Positions 47,865-56,639 of a DNA stretch of 64,000 nucleotides are shown one piece after another. The translations under genes and the position numbers were made by a program. Position 1 is the stretch's first letter. The number at the start of each line of letters is the position of its first letter. Source of the stretch: Candidatus Colwellia aromaticivorans (lineage in GTDB: Bacteria; Pseudomonadota; Gammaproteobacteria; Enterobacterales; Alteromonadaceae). Location: assembly GCF_003333305.1 (NCBI RefSeq), contig NZ_QOLD01000028.1, positions 79,041 to 143,040 of the forward strand. Reading direction: 5' to 3'. The notes beneath the pieces were generated by a model. It did no database searches, had not been told where the DNA came from, and saw only the letters and a program-made list of their open reading frames with translations.

Positions 47865-49316
47865 ATGACGTCTCATCTAGAGGAAGAATATCAAACAAGT
47901 TGGCAAGAACGCCAGACTTTCGCCGAAAATATGCAACCTATCATTGGTCAGCTATTTAGAAACAAGGGTATCGAAATTTCCATTTATGGTCGCCCTTTAA
48001 TTAATGCTTCTCCTATCGATATCATCAAAGCACATAAAACGGTTGCTTTACATGAAGAGAATAAACTACGTTTACGCGAAAGTTTTCCTTTTATTGAAGC
48101 GTTAAGCAAAATGGTATTAGCGCCTGCACGTATTGATGTAGGTAAACTAGCTTATCGTTATTTGTTTCAAGGTTTATCAAATGATTTATCAATTGAACAA
48201 TACCTAGAAAAAGAATTATCACCGATAGTAAATAACAGTGATGCACCGCAAAGCCAAGATGTTGTGTTATATGGTTTCGGCCGTATTGGCCGTTTATTGG
48301 CGCGTTTACTAATAGAGCAAACGGGTCCAACGGCTGAATTGAACTTACGTGCTATTGTTTTACGTCCATCTAAAAGTGGTGAAGATTTAGAGAAGCGTGC
48401 TAGCCTATTACGTCGTGATTCTGTGCATGGTGCATTTAACGGTAGCATTACTATTGATAAAGAAAATAATGTTATTAAAGCTAATGGTGCTTTCATCAAA
48501 GTAATTTACGCTAAATCTCCGTCAGAAGTTGATTACACTGCACACGGTATTAATAATGCGTTAGTTGTTGATAACACAGGTATCTGGAGTGATGAAGATG
48601 GCTTAGGTCAACATCTACAATCTAAAGGTGTTTCTAAAGTATTACTAACTGCACCAGCTAAAGGTGATATTAAAAATATCGTTTATGGTGTTAACCATGA
48701 CATGATTTTAGCAGAAGATAAAATCGTTTCTGCAGCAAGTTGTACTACCAATGCTATTACGCCTGTATTAAAAGCACTTAATGATGAATATGGTATCAAG
48801 AATGGTCATGTTGAAACTATTCACTCATATACTAACGATCAAAACTTAATTGATAACTACCATCCAGCACCTCGTCGCGGACGTAGTGCACCATTGAATA
48901 TGGTTATCAGTACTACGGGCGCAGCAAAAGCTGTAGCTAAAGCACTACCTGAGCTTAAAGGTTTATTAACGGGTAATGCAATTCGGGTTCCTACGCCAAA
49001 TGTTTCAATGGCTATTATGAACTTGAACTTGAAAAAAGCGACAGATAAAGATGCGCTTAATGATTATTTAAGAAACATCTCTTTAAAATCAGATTTACAA
49101 AATCAAGTAGATTACACGGCTTCTAGCGAAATCGTTTCTACCGATCTTGTAGGCTCACGCTATGCAGGTGTTGTTGATTCACAAGCAACGATTGTTGATG
49201 GTGACAGAGCTGTATTATACGTATGGTATGATAATGAGTTTGGTTATAGCTGCCAGGTTGTTCGTGTTATGTCAGAAATGGCAGGTATTACAGTACCAAC
49301 ACTACCAGTTAAATAA
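47865..49316 (+). CDS. Second glyceraldehyde-3-phosphate dehydrogenase, N-terminally extended
   Basis: The 483-residue protein has a helical N-terminal extension of about 130 residues not found in GapA, then a GAPDH core with GFGRIGR (137-143), the catalytic Cys293 in AASCTTN, and WYDNEFGYS. The Asp that binds the NAD ribose in GapA is replaced in VLRPSKSG, so NADP use is possible (inference). Extended GAPDHs of this size occur in Pseudomonas and Vibrio, with a suggested gluconeogenic role. Confidence 0.88.
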   Translation: MTSHLEEEYQTSWQERQTFAENMQPIIGQLFRNKGIEISIYGRPLINASPIDIIKAHKTVALHEENKLRLRESFPFIEALSKMVLAPARIDVGKLAYRYLFQGLSNDLSIEQYLEKELSPIVNNSDAPQSQDVVLYGFGRIGRLLARLLIEQTGPTAELNLRAIVLRPSKSGEDLEKRASLLRRDSVHGAFNGSITIDKENNVIKANGAFIKVIYAKSPSEVDYTAHGINNALVVDNTGIWSDEDGLGQHLQSKGVSKVLLTAPAKGDIKNIVYGVNHDMILAEDKIVSAASCTTNAITPVLKALNDEYGIKNGHVETIHSYTNDQNLIDNYHPAPRRGRSAPLNMVISTTGAAKAVAKALPELKGLLTGNAIRVPTPNVSMAIMNLNLKKATDKDALNDYLRNISLKSDLQNQVDYTASSEIVSTDLVGSRYAGVVDSQATIVDGDRAVLYVWYDNEFGYSCQVVRVMSEMAGITVPTLPVK

Positions 49317-49361
49317 TAAATAGCTTCGAGTTGTTTATACAGAAAAATTATTTCGAATACT

Positions 49362-49396
49362 AAAAGGCGCTAACCTGCGAAGGTTAGCGCCTTTTT
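49362..49396. terminator. Intrinsic terminator between the second GAPDH gene and tusE
   Basis: AAAAGGCGCTAACCT pairs with AGGTTAGCGCCTTTTT over a four-base loop; A and T tracts on both sides make it bidirectional for two convergent genes. Confidence 0.92.
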
Positions 49397-49421
49397 ATTG
49401 GAATTCTTCGAAGATAGGGGA

Positions 49422-49760
49422 TTACAAACAGCGTTTTGGTTTAGGTAAACCCGCATACTTAGTCGCTTGCTTTGCCGGACCATCAGGAAATAGTTTAAAC
49501 AGATAACGGCTACTTGCTTTTTCTTCACCAAATTCAGCTTTCATCGCTTTAGTTAGTGCTCGAATAGCAGGAGATGTGTTGTAGGTTAAATAAAATTGAC
49601 GAACAAATTTAATCACTTCCCAATGAGCTTCAGTTATTTCAAAATTGTCATTTTTTGCCATCACAACGGCTAATTCTTCTTGCCATAGTGTATGATCTAA
49701 CAGATAACCTTGCTTGTCAGTCGCTATTTGCTCACCATTAAACGCTAAACTTATTGCCAT
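49422..49760 (-). CDS. tusE: Sulfur relay protein TusE
   Basis: TusE takes persulfide sulfur from TusBCD and passes it to MnmA for 2-thiouridine in tRNA. The 112-residue DsrC-family protein ends GLPKPKRCL with the single penultimate Cys111; dissimilatory DsrC would carry a second Cys ten residues earlier, absent here, so the tRNA role is supported. It overlaps tusB by ten bases. Confidence 0.94.
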   Translation of the reverse strand: MAISLAFNGEQIATDKQGYLLDHTLWQEELAVVMAKNDNFEITEAHWEVIKFVRQFYLTYNTSPAIRALTKAMKAEFGEEKASSRYLFKLFPDGPAKQATKYAGLPKPKRCL

Positions 49761-50044
49761 GTAATTACTCTGCTTGTTGTTAACGTTAAATTGACTAAGT
49801 CGTTCATATTGATAACTGTATATAACGATTCATCTATTGTTATCGCACGCGCTTGTGCGTGTTTATCGATCACGTTTAACTGAATACCCGCTTCGCTATT
49901 AATGGTGTTAATTAGTTGGTGATGTAAGTTATAGCAACCGTCATCAATAAAAGCGATCACATCATTGTCACGCAATACTTGTAAGCATTGAGCGAAATCA
50001 TCGCTGTTAAAGGCACTTTGACGAACAATATGTAAGGTAGGCAT
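49751..50044 (-). CDS. tusB: Sulfur relay protein TusB
   Basis: The 97-residue DsrH-like protein has the [10 protein letters not shown] start and FIDDGCY segment. It is the third gene of tusD-tusC-tusB-tusE, forming the TusBCD complex that relays sulfur for tRNA thiolation. Confidence 0.9.
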   Translation of the reverse strand: MPTLHIVRQSAFNSDDFAQCLQVLRDNDVIAFIDDGCYNLHHQLINTINSEAGIQLNVIDKHAQARAITIDESLYTVINMNDLVNLTLTTSRVITWQ

Positions 50045-50060
50045 TAGTATCGTTTCCCGG

Positions 50061-50432
50061 TTAAAATCGTAAAACAGTATGATGTGATGCTAATTTTTCA
50101 GCAAATTCTTTTTTGGCGAGTACTTTTACTTGCTCAATATGAAAAGCAGCCGTTAAGCCGCGCTGAGTAAGTGACTCTTGGCATATATATATGTTTTCAA
50201 GATCGTAAAACTCAAAAGCAGCAAAAGTTTTCAAATAATCTTTCACTGAAATAATTGCTCCGTCTTGTCCTTGCATAAGTTGCCAAACTCCATCACCTTG
50301 AAAAAATAATGATGTAGGCTGCTCAAAAGAGCCAAATATTAACGCGATATCTAGCGCATCTTTTCCGGCAGTATTAGAGTAGGGCGCTTTGGCGTTAAGT
50401 ATTGCAGTTAGTTTATTCAAGGTATCACTCAT
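50061..50432 (-). CDS. tusC: Sulfur relay protein TusC
   Basis: The 123-residue DsrF-like protein contains the family segments APYSNTAGKDALDIALIFG and a TSLFFQGDGVWQL strand-helix. Its start overlaps the tusD stop by one base, which indicates coupling. Part of TusBCD. Confidence 0.92.
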   Translation of the reverse strand: MSDTLNKLTAILNAKAPYSNTAGKDALDIALIFGSFEQPTSLFFQGDGVWQLMQGQDGAIISVKDYLKTFAAFEFYDLENIYICQESLTQRGLTAAFHIEQVKVLAKKEFAEKLASHHTVLRF

Positions 50433-50794
50433 TAAAATTGCACCAAACGATCCGCTTTGTTAACTAGCTCAACTAACTCACCTAAGCCAGACACGGTGAA
50501 AATAGGGTGAATATTATTGGGCTCTTCATCACTAAGGCCGCGTTTTTCAGCTGCCGTAATACATAAGTGTAATGGGAGTTTGTATGTTTCTTGTAATGCT
50601 TGCCATTGATCTATACATTGAAATTCATCACTAGCAATCTGTGCTTGTTGATTCGCGTGTATAACGCCATATTGATAAAAGAACACACCAATTAGCTCAA
50701 CACCCGATTTAAGCGCTGTTTCAATATAATCTAAAGCAGTTACGCTTAAGTTGCTATAAGGTGGAGTAGTGACTACTACAGCGAGTTTTTTCAC
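50432..50794 (-). CDS. tusD: Sulfur relay protein TusD
   Basis: The 120-residue DsrE-like protein has the sulfur-accepting Cys78 in LHLCITAAEKRG, the same position as E. coli TusD, and the PPYSNLS segment near the start. First gene of tusDCBE. Confidence 0.94.
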   Translation of the reverse strand: MKKLAVVVTTPPYSNLSVTALDYIETALKSGVELIGVFFYQYGVIHANQQAQIASDEFQCIDQWQALQETYKLPLHLCITAAEKRGLSDEEPNNIHPIFTVSGLGELVELVNKADRLVQF

Positions 50795-50831
50795 AAAATA
50801 ATTTCTCTGTTAAGTTTAGCGTTTAATAGAC

Positions 50832-50859
50832 ATTAAAAAGCCCCGCAATTGCGAGGCTT
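50832..50859 (-). terminator. Intrinsic terminator after yccA
   Basis: On the - strand AAGCCTCGC pairs with GCGGGGCTT over AATT, then TTTTAAT follows. It separates yccA from tusD. Confidence 0.8.
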
Positions 50860-50907
50860 AATATTATAAAGCTTTTTATCAAGACTAAAAGCTAATTCAT
50901 TTGAAGC

Positions 50908-51576
50908 TTAATCATCGCTACCAAGTACGCCTAAAAGGCTAAGTAAGTGAACGAAAATATTATAAACATTCAAGTATAACGACACTGTTGCTCTAATATA
51001 GTTGCGTTCGCCACCGTTGATAATGCGACTTGTGTCATACAAAATCAAACCAGACATTACCATGATAACCGCAGCACTAATCGCTAGTTGAAGAGCAGGG
51101 ATTTGAAAAAAGATATTAGCTAAACTTGCTACTAATACTACAATCAAACCTGTCATTAAAAAGCCACCCATAAAAGAGAAGTCTTTTTTACTGGTTAACG
51201 CGTAACCTGATAAAGCGAAAAAGATTAATGCAGTACCACCAAGGGCTTGCATAATCATAGCTGGGCCACCAGGCATAGAAGCATAGACATTAAGCATTGG
51301 TCCAAGAGAGGCGCCCATTAAACCGGTAAAACCGAATATCCAAAAAACGCCGCTAGCAGAATCTGCTTTTTTGTTAACAACAAACATTAAACCAAAAGCC
51401 GCTAACATCATCACTAATGCGACCATGTGTGATAAATTCATCGCCATTGAAACGCCAGCTGTTACTGCACTAAATGCTAGTGTCATAGATAAAAGCATAT
51501 AAGTATTTTTCAATACTTTATTTATTTCGATAGCAGAGCTTTGACTCGCTGATTGAAAACTCATGTTAGATTGCAT
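50908..51576 (-). CDS. yccA: Bax inhibitor-1 family protein YccA
   Basis: The 222-residue protein has seven hydrophobic segments (from about residue 28 to the end) and the BI-1 signature SGLILYDTSRIINGGERNYI. In E. coli YccA is a membrane substrate and modulator of the FtsH protease. It lies next to tus genes as in E. coli, where yccA and tusE are neighbours. Confidence 0.93.
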   Translation of the reverse strand: MQSNMSFQSASQSSAIEINKVLKNTYMLLSMTLAFSAVTAGVSMAMNLSHMVALVMMLAAFGLMFVVNKKADSASGVFWIFGFTGLMGASLGPMLNVYASMPGGPAMIMQALGGTALIFFALSGYALTSKKDFSFMGGFLMTGLIVVLVASLANIFFQIPALQLAISAAVIMVMSGLILYDTSRIINGGERNYIRATVSLYLNVYNIFVHLLSLLGVLGSDD

Positions 51577-51714
51577 AAAAACTTCCTTTAAAACCTAATT
51601 AAATAACTTTATATAAGCTAAGATAAGGGCGTTTTGGTAAAGTTCAAGTTATTTTTGTTAAATCACCAGACGACCTTGTGACATATTATGACATGATTTT
51701 TTGAAATTGCTAGC

Positions 51715-52317
51715 CTAATCCTGTTGATACTCCGCTATTAATTGTTTCCTTTTGTAACAGTTCAAACTGTGGTCGTTTACCATGCCACACGCTTGCATAT
51801 GTGCATAACAGATGGTTGAACCAATAAATTTAAAACCGCGCTTTTTCAAATCTTTACTCCACGCATCAGATTCAATACTTGTAGCAGGGTAGTCACTTAA
51901 CTCGGTATATTCATTAACAATCGTTTTGTTATTAACAAACCCCCACATATAATCGCTAAAGCTACCAAACGCTTGTTGAATTTCAATAAACAGCTTCGCA
52001 TTATTAATGGCAGCATTAATCTTACCGCGATTTCTAATGATTTCGGAATTCAACATTAACGTTTCAACATTGTCTTGATTGTATTTAGCGACCTTGTGTA
52101 CATCAAAGTTTTCAAAAGCAGCTTTATATCCTTGTCGACGTTTTAATATGGTATACCAACTTAATCCTGCTTGAGCCGATTCGAGTATTAAAAATTCAAA
52201 TATTTTTCGGTCATCGTAAACGGGTACTCCCCACTCTTGATCATGGTACTCAACGTAATCAGGTTTAGTGTTATCAAGCCATGGGCAACGGCATTTGTTC
52301 TCAGAAATATTCGTCAT
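51715..52317 (-). CDS. tag: DNA-3-methyladenine glycosylase I
   Basis: Tag removes 3-methyladenine from alkylated DNA. The 200-residue protein has the N-terminal RCPW, YHDQEWGVP, AGLSWYTIL and C-terminal VNDHSLNC segments that carry the zinc-snap Cys and His ligands. Length is as usual (187-200). It stands alone, between yccA and tRNA-Ser. Confidence 0.95.
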   Translation of the reverse strand: MTNISENKCRCPWLDNTKPDYVEYHDQEWGVPVYDDRKIFEFLILESAQAGLSWYTILKRRQGYKAAFENFDVHKVAKYNQDNVETLMLNSEIIRNRGKINAAINNAKLFIEIQQAFGSFSDYMWGFVNNKTIVNEYTELSDYPATSIESDAWSKDLKKRGFKFIGSTICYAHMQACGMVNDHSLNCYKRKQLIAEYQQD

Positions 52318-52518
52318 GTTTTATTACTCAAAATAGAGTTCCTTTTCAGCTCTTTTGTTTTTGTCGTTTGAATTACCCTCAAACTGACTGTTTTTTTAGC
52401 AATCAACAAAAATTAATGCCTTTTTCGTTAATAATTCCTTTACAAGTTTATGCCGACACTTTAATATTCGCCTCGTTCTCAAGCAAGCATTGTTTTACAA
52501 GCTTATTTGTTAACTTCA

Positions 52519-52609
52519 GGTGAGATGGCTGAGTGGTCGAAAGCACCGGTCTTGAAAACCGGCAAGGGTTTGTAGCCCTTCTAGAGTTCAAATCTCTATC
52601 TCACCGCCA
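52519..52609 (+). tRNA. tRNA-Ser (anticodon UGA)
   Basis: The acceptor stem GGTGAGA pairs with TCTCACC, with discriminator G and encoded CCA (52607-52609). The anticodon arm CCGGT-ctTGAaa-ACCGG gives TGA at 52553-52555 (reads UCA codons). A long variable arm (AAGGG...CCCTT) marks it as serine; the T-arm is TAGAG-TTCAAAT-CTCTA. Length 91. Confidence 0.97.
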
Positions 52610-52615
52610 CATTCA

Positions 52616-52650
52616 AAAGGGCTGCACAATGTGCAGCCCTTTCTCGTTTT
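52616..52650 (+). terminator. Intrinsic terminator after tRNA-Ser
   Basis: AAAGGGCTGCAC (52617-52628) pairs with GTGCAGCCCTTT (52631-52642), followed by CTCGTTTTT, seven bases after the tRNA. Confidence 0.92.
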
Positions 52651-52971
52651 TACGCTTTCCTAATAAGAATACTATTTTTTAATTCGTAAGTATTAATCAT
52701 CCTTATTTTTCGAACATAGTCCAGTGTTTGCCTAGTCGTTGTGCGTCCTGCTGCTAGTTTTAACATTTTATTGGTTGGAAACGTGATTAATTCAACAATG
52801 GATATGTTAATTAGTTAACTATGATGAGATCCTAATTATAAACATGTATTAAATCAATGAAATGCTTACTGTGATCTAGAGATCACCAAATTGAAACGAA
52901 CTCTATGAATCACACAGTCTTATTCTTTAATTATACTTTTCAGCGAATCTGACCCCGTGATTATTTGAGGA
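52651..52971. other. Gene-free gap with one palindrome
   Basis: No reading frame or RNA is seen. The one structured feature is GTGATCT-AG-AGATCAC at 52871-52886, a near-perfect palindrome about 85 bp beyond the end of the pentapeptide-repeat gene. Confidence 0.5.
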
Positions 52972-55419
52972 CTAAAATAAGCCGTATAATAGCCGGTGTA
53001 CAAGCGGTTGCGTCTCGGCCAGTGTGATCGTCAGTGCTGCCAAAAGGAGGTAGCCCAGCAGCCATTCGAGAATAACTAAATACTTAAGGTCGAGGCCTAG
53101 GAAACGGCCTGCGACGGTTGTATCCCGATAACCCACTTTGAAAAGAATTACGAAACTAAACCGAAATCCGTTCCAAAGCCTTTCGTTTAAAGAGTTGTGA
53201 TTGTCAGGAGATTTTGCCGTTTCTCCCTCATCCACAGCTATGATGTGGTTTCCCACATATGCCTTAGGAAAATCAAGCAATCTTAGTCGAAAGGTGAAAT
53301 CTGGTTTGTTTTCATGAGGCTGCTTTCGAGCTAAAGTTCCGCTACTAGCATAGACAAGGGTGAAGAATATCAATACTGAAAGCGACCACATTAAGACTCT
53401 GGACATTTTTGTCCCGTAGCCGCTTGTAAAGCCCCAAAACCACCTTTCTGCATGAGTCCCTAGCCATACTGAAAACTCCTTATTTTCTAGTTCGCTGAGC
53501 TCTGATTGTTTCATGTAAAAATACGCCTCATTAGCATCCGAGAGCTGTTGAAGTCGTCGGAAGTTGGTCTCAAGGCGTTTTAGAACACTGGAACGCGGTT
53601 CTAGGTTATTTCCTGTTGTCCAATATGACGGTAGGGGTAGAGTTGCAAAAGACAGCCGCAAGTCATTGAATTTAACATAGGAGAAAGTAAATTTCGGTTC
53701 TTCATTTTTCTGAGTTTTATCAAATAGAGCATCTGTTAAATTTGCTTCATCTTGGAAGGTAACGTTGTCGAATACGGTGCTACCCATGAAACGTGTTCGA
53801 TGGAAGGACGCAATATCTTGAAAAGTTACTAAACGAAGGATCGTTTTATTCTCGATCTCTTTTGTCTCAATGTTCTTTACCGTTTTGCACGGAGTTAGTT
53901 CACCCGTTGACGTTCCTAGTTTTTCTTCCTCTCGAGCCGTACCAAGCTCCGCTCCAGAAAAATCAATATTCTTCATCACGATGACATCTTCAAACTTAGT
54001 GTGCCGGACATGTGCATTGCGAAAGTCTAAGCGGCCAGTAATAACAATTGGGCGTTGCTGGTTGTAAACGTTGAGTACATTTATTTCTGCATCGCGGAAC
54101 GAAGTGTACTTGGGAAGCTCAACCGCACCCAGATCTAATGTGCCAAAAATGCGAGCGCTTCGGAAATATAAGTTTTTTTTGAAGACAGCTCTTTGGAGCG
54201 TTGGAGCAGATTGAAAAAAAGTATTTTTGAAACTGACATCGTCATTGAACTCAGCTGAACGGAAATCGCCTCCTTCGCAAAATGTAGCATCGAGGAAGAT
54301 TGCTTCTCGTGCAAATTTGGTTTTTGTGAATATTGGCTTCTCGAAAAAGGTATTATTTGTGAAATTCGAATGACTCAAAAAGTTGGCACTGTGAAAATTA
54401 ATCGCTTTAGTGAATGAACTGTCCTGAAACATCGCAGTATAGTGAAAAGTAGCCCCCCTAAAGTTTACTTCTTTCTCTGCTTGGACTTTTGTAAACTCCA
54501 AATCTTCTATAAAGGTTGCTCTAAGAAAGAGTGCATCAAATCGAAAGATACTTTTCGAAAACACCGCTTTTCCATAAAAAGTGGCCTTCTCGAAGGAAAT
54601 ATTTCCGCCAGCAAGCCTTCTCCGACCCAGAGTTAAGCTAAGAAAATGAACATCTTTCTCAAAACTTACACCATAGAAATTCGCACCTTTGTGAAAAGCC
54701 GCTTTATCAAATCTCATTTTACCCCGAAACTTGGAGTTACTAAAATTAGCACGACCGAGGAATACAGCATCTTTAAACGTTCCGCCCTCAATAAAGATAG
54801 CACCTGAAAAGGATATTCCACTGATGGCTGAATTTCCACGGTCTACGTCCTTGCTTGAAAAGGTGACTCTGTGAAAATTCGTTCTCCCATTAATGGTCGT
54901 TCCTTCAAAACTTGGGGGGTGAACGAAGATTACATCTTTGGCCCAAATACCGTATTTAGTGTTTACTCGAAGGAGTTTCGATGCTTGAATTTCAGAGCCT
55001 TTGATCGAAATCAGATTGTTAACCAGATAAAACTGTTTGGTATTCTGCGAGTTCATCTTTTCGCTCCAATCCGCAAGATTTCCCGGTGGGATAATTTGTG
55101 ATGCTCGCTTCATAGAAATTCTGTCAGCCTTGGTGTCAAGATCAAGGCCATTCAAGATAATAGAGTTTTCGATGCGGATAGCGTGATTTGTTTCTCTAAT
55201 GGCGGTTGCGATGTCGTGACCATCTATGACAAAATTTTTGATAGGCTTGTTGTCTTCGAGAAGCGAGAAGAAGGCTTCTTTGTCGAGCGTACCATTAGCT
55301 CCTCTCTTCAATTGCTCTTGGGCCAAGCTATTTGGAACAAGCATCATCATACAGCAAAGGAAAAACAGCACTTTTTCCACACTATCTCTCACACAACGAA
55401 TTTTCGTATGCTTGGCCAT
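52972..55419 (-). CDS. Secreted pentapeptide-repeat protein with C-terminal channel-like membrane domain
   Basis: The 815-residue protein has a signal peptide (about residues 15-34, cut near LAQ) and then a long solenoid of degenerate pentapeptide repeats of A(N/D)LxF-type (FxxAxF) from about residue 160 to 590, broken by a Cys-containing insert near 500-525. The C-terminus has a membrane helix (about 676-693), a hydrophobic re-entrant-like segment FRFSFVILFKVGYRDTT (VGYRD at 762-766) and a last helix (777-801) with LEWLLGYLLLAAL. This resembles the two-helix pore of ion channels, with GYRD where K+ channels have GYGD. GGAG precedes ATG. Codon and base use look less AT-rich than neighbours. 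Function unknown. Confidence 0.7.
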   Translation of the reverse strand: MAKHTKIRCVRDSVEKVLFFLCCMMMLVPNSLAQEQLKRGANGTLDKEAFFSLLEDNKPIKNFVIDGHDIATAIRETNHAIRIENSIILNGLDLDTKADRISMKRASQIIPPGNLADWSEKMNSQNTKQFYLVNNLISIKGSEIQASKLLRVNTKYGIWAKDVIFVHPPSFEGTTINGRTNFHRVTFSSKDVDRGNSAISGISFSGAIFIEGGTFKDAVFLGRANFSNSKFRGKMRFDKAAFHKGANFYGVSFEKDVHFLSLTLGRRRLAGGNISFEKATFYGKAVFSKSIFRFDALFLRATFIEDLEFTKVQAEKEVNFRGATFHYTAMFQDSSFTKAINFHSANFLSHSNFTNNTFFEKPIFTKTKFAREAIFLDATFCEGGDFRSAEFNDDVSFKNTFFQSAPTLQRAVFKKNLYFRSARIFGTLDLGAVELPKYTSFRDAEINVLNVYNQQRPIVITGRLDFRNAHVRHTKFEDVIVMKNIDFSGAELGTAREEEKLGTSTGELTPCKTVKNIETKEIENKTILRLVTFQDIASFHRTRFMGSTVFDNVTFQDEANLTDALFDKTQKNEEPKFTFSYVKFNDLRLSFATLPLPSYWTTGNNLEPRSSVLKRLETNFRRLQQLSDANEAYFYMKQSELSELENKEFSVWLGTHAERWFWGFTSGYGTKMSRVLMWSLSVLIFFTLVYASSGTLARKQPHENKPDFTFRLRLLDFPKAYVGNHIIAVDEGETAKSPDNHNSLNERLWNGFRFSFVILFKVGYRDTTVAGRFLGLDLKYLVILEWLLGYLLLAALTITLAETQPLVHRLLYGLF

Positions 55420-55511
55420 ATTTTCTCCACAATAATCAGGGACAAACGATCTAAGTATAGAAGAGAATTTACGAACTGGACAAACAATATGCTCAGTCCG
55501 CGTTGGCCGAA

Positions 55512-55589
55512 TTGACTCACATTAAATGTAACCCTAGCTGTTTCAAGGTCAGTCCTAAAAACTATCGTTGACTCATAATTAATGTAACC
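55512..55589. repeat. Pair of 22-bp direct repeats upstream of the pentapeptide gene
   Basis: Copies at 55512-55533 and 55568-55589 begin TTGACTCA and end AATGTAACC, agreeing at 19 of 22 positions, 56 bp apart (start to start). They lie 90-170 bp before the start of the pentapeptide-repeat gene and could be regulator sites for it. The rest of 55420-55931 has no gene I can support. Confidence 0.4.
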
Positions 55590-55931
55590 GAACTTTACGG
55601 GGCTATCGTTGAGTTTAGGAACTTACCCTGAACTGTCGGCTTCGGACTCACACCGAATCTGCTCGACCTTTACCACTAAGAAGTTACTCTTGATAAAGCG
55701 CTCGCGATCTGCCGGGGTAAGGCTTCGGCTGGTGGAGGTTTATTAATGGTGTAAGCCGTTATTTCACAGGTAACGCACTTCCTAATATCAAGTGAATGCT
55801 AACTGTTTTTATTGAGTTGTAAGCGTGTTGTTTATTATGAAAAAATGGGTTAACCATTCTGATGTTGACGCTAGAGTTTACTTCACTAGCAGCTGACCGA
55901 AATTAAAAATTTGAAACGAAGTAATTAATAC

Positions 55932-56540
55932 AGGTAAACCCCCGGCTTTGCCGAGGAGACTCACATAGGTTCTACCTATACTGCGGTAGATATAGGTATC
56001 CTTTAATCTCGACCAAGAGAAAGAAGGAAAACCTATGCGAGACTATAAAAGTTTGTCTCATACACTATGGGATTGTAAATACCATATTGTATTTATACCT
56101 AAAAAAAGACGTAAAATGATATTTGGTTCAATCAGAAAATATTTAGGCGAAGTGTTCCATGATTTGGCTCGGCAAAAAGGTGTCATTATTGAGGAAGGAC
56201 ACTTAATGCCTGATCATGTTCATATGTGCTTGAGTATTCCACCAAAATATTCTGTTTCAAATGTTGTCGGTTACTTAAAAGGGAAAAGTGCTATTTCGAT
56301 AGCTAGAAATTTCAAAGGAAAACAAAAGAATTTTTCTGGAGAAGCATTTTGGGCTAGAGGTTATTTTGTCTCGACAGTAGGGCTAGATGAAAATATGGTA
56401 AGAGAATATATTCACAATCAGGAAAAAAATGATGTTGACCGTGATCAGCTAAAGTTTGGTATATAGCGCCTTGGGCGCTTACTTTAGCCCTTTTAGGGCG
56501 TCACATAATAAGCCTCCGGCTCTGCCGGAGGTCATTTAAC
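55932..56540 (+). mobile_element. IS200-type insertion sequence
   Basis: A single tnpA is flanked by subterminal hairpins: left CCCCGGC-TTT-GCCGAGG at 55940-55956 and right CCTCCGGC-TCT-GCCGGAGG at 56513-56531. The left side has a second hairpin (ACCTATA / TATAGGT, 55974-55998) just before tnpA, like the IS200 leader that limits transposase expression. No terminal inverted repeats, as expected for this family. Outer borders are estimates. Confidence 0.75.
56035..56466 (+). CDS. tnpA: IS200-family transposase TnpA (Y1 HUH)
   Basis: The 143-residue protein has the HUH motif as PDHVHMCLSI (His-Val-His near residue 65), and the catalytic Tyr in VREYIHNQE (about residue 126), plus the family start HTLWDCKYHIVFIPK. 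Full length, with no frame break, so the element may be active. No tnpB accompanies it, which fits the IS200 group. AGAAAGAAGG precedes the ATG. Confidence 0.93.
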   Translation: MRDYKSLSHTLWDCKYHIVFIPKKRRKMIFGSIRKYLGEVFHDLARQKGVIIEEGHLMPDHVHMCLSIPPKYSVSNVVGYLKGKSAISIARNFKGKQKNFSGEAFWARGYFVSTVGLDENMVREYIHNQEKNDVDRDQLKFGI

Positions 56541-56639
56541 TTTATTAATTACTTATTGTTGAAATAGATAAGCAACAGCGTCTAATAACCCAAGTTACTG
56601 TTTAGCAGTGACATAAGTATGTGTTTTTAAGGTAATATG

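Noticed and set aside
52972..55419. Pentapeptide protein as a Qnr-type gyrase protector
   Set aside because: It has a signal peptide and membrane domain, so it is not cytoplasmic, and repeats are degenerate; gyrA lies far away.
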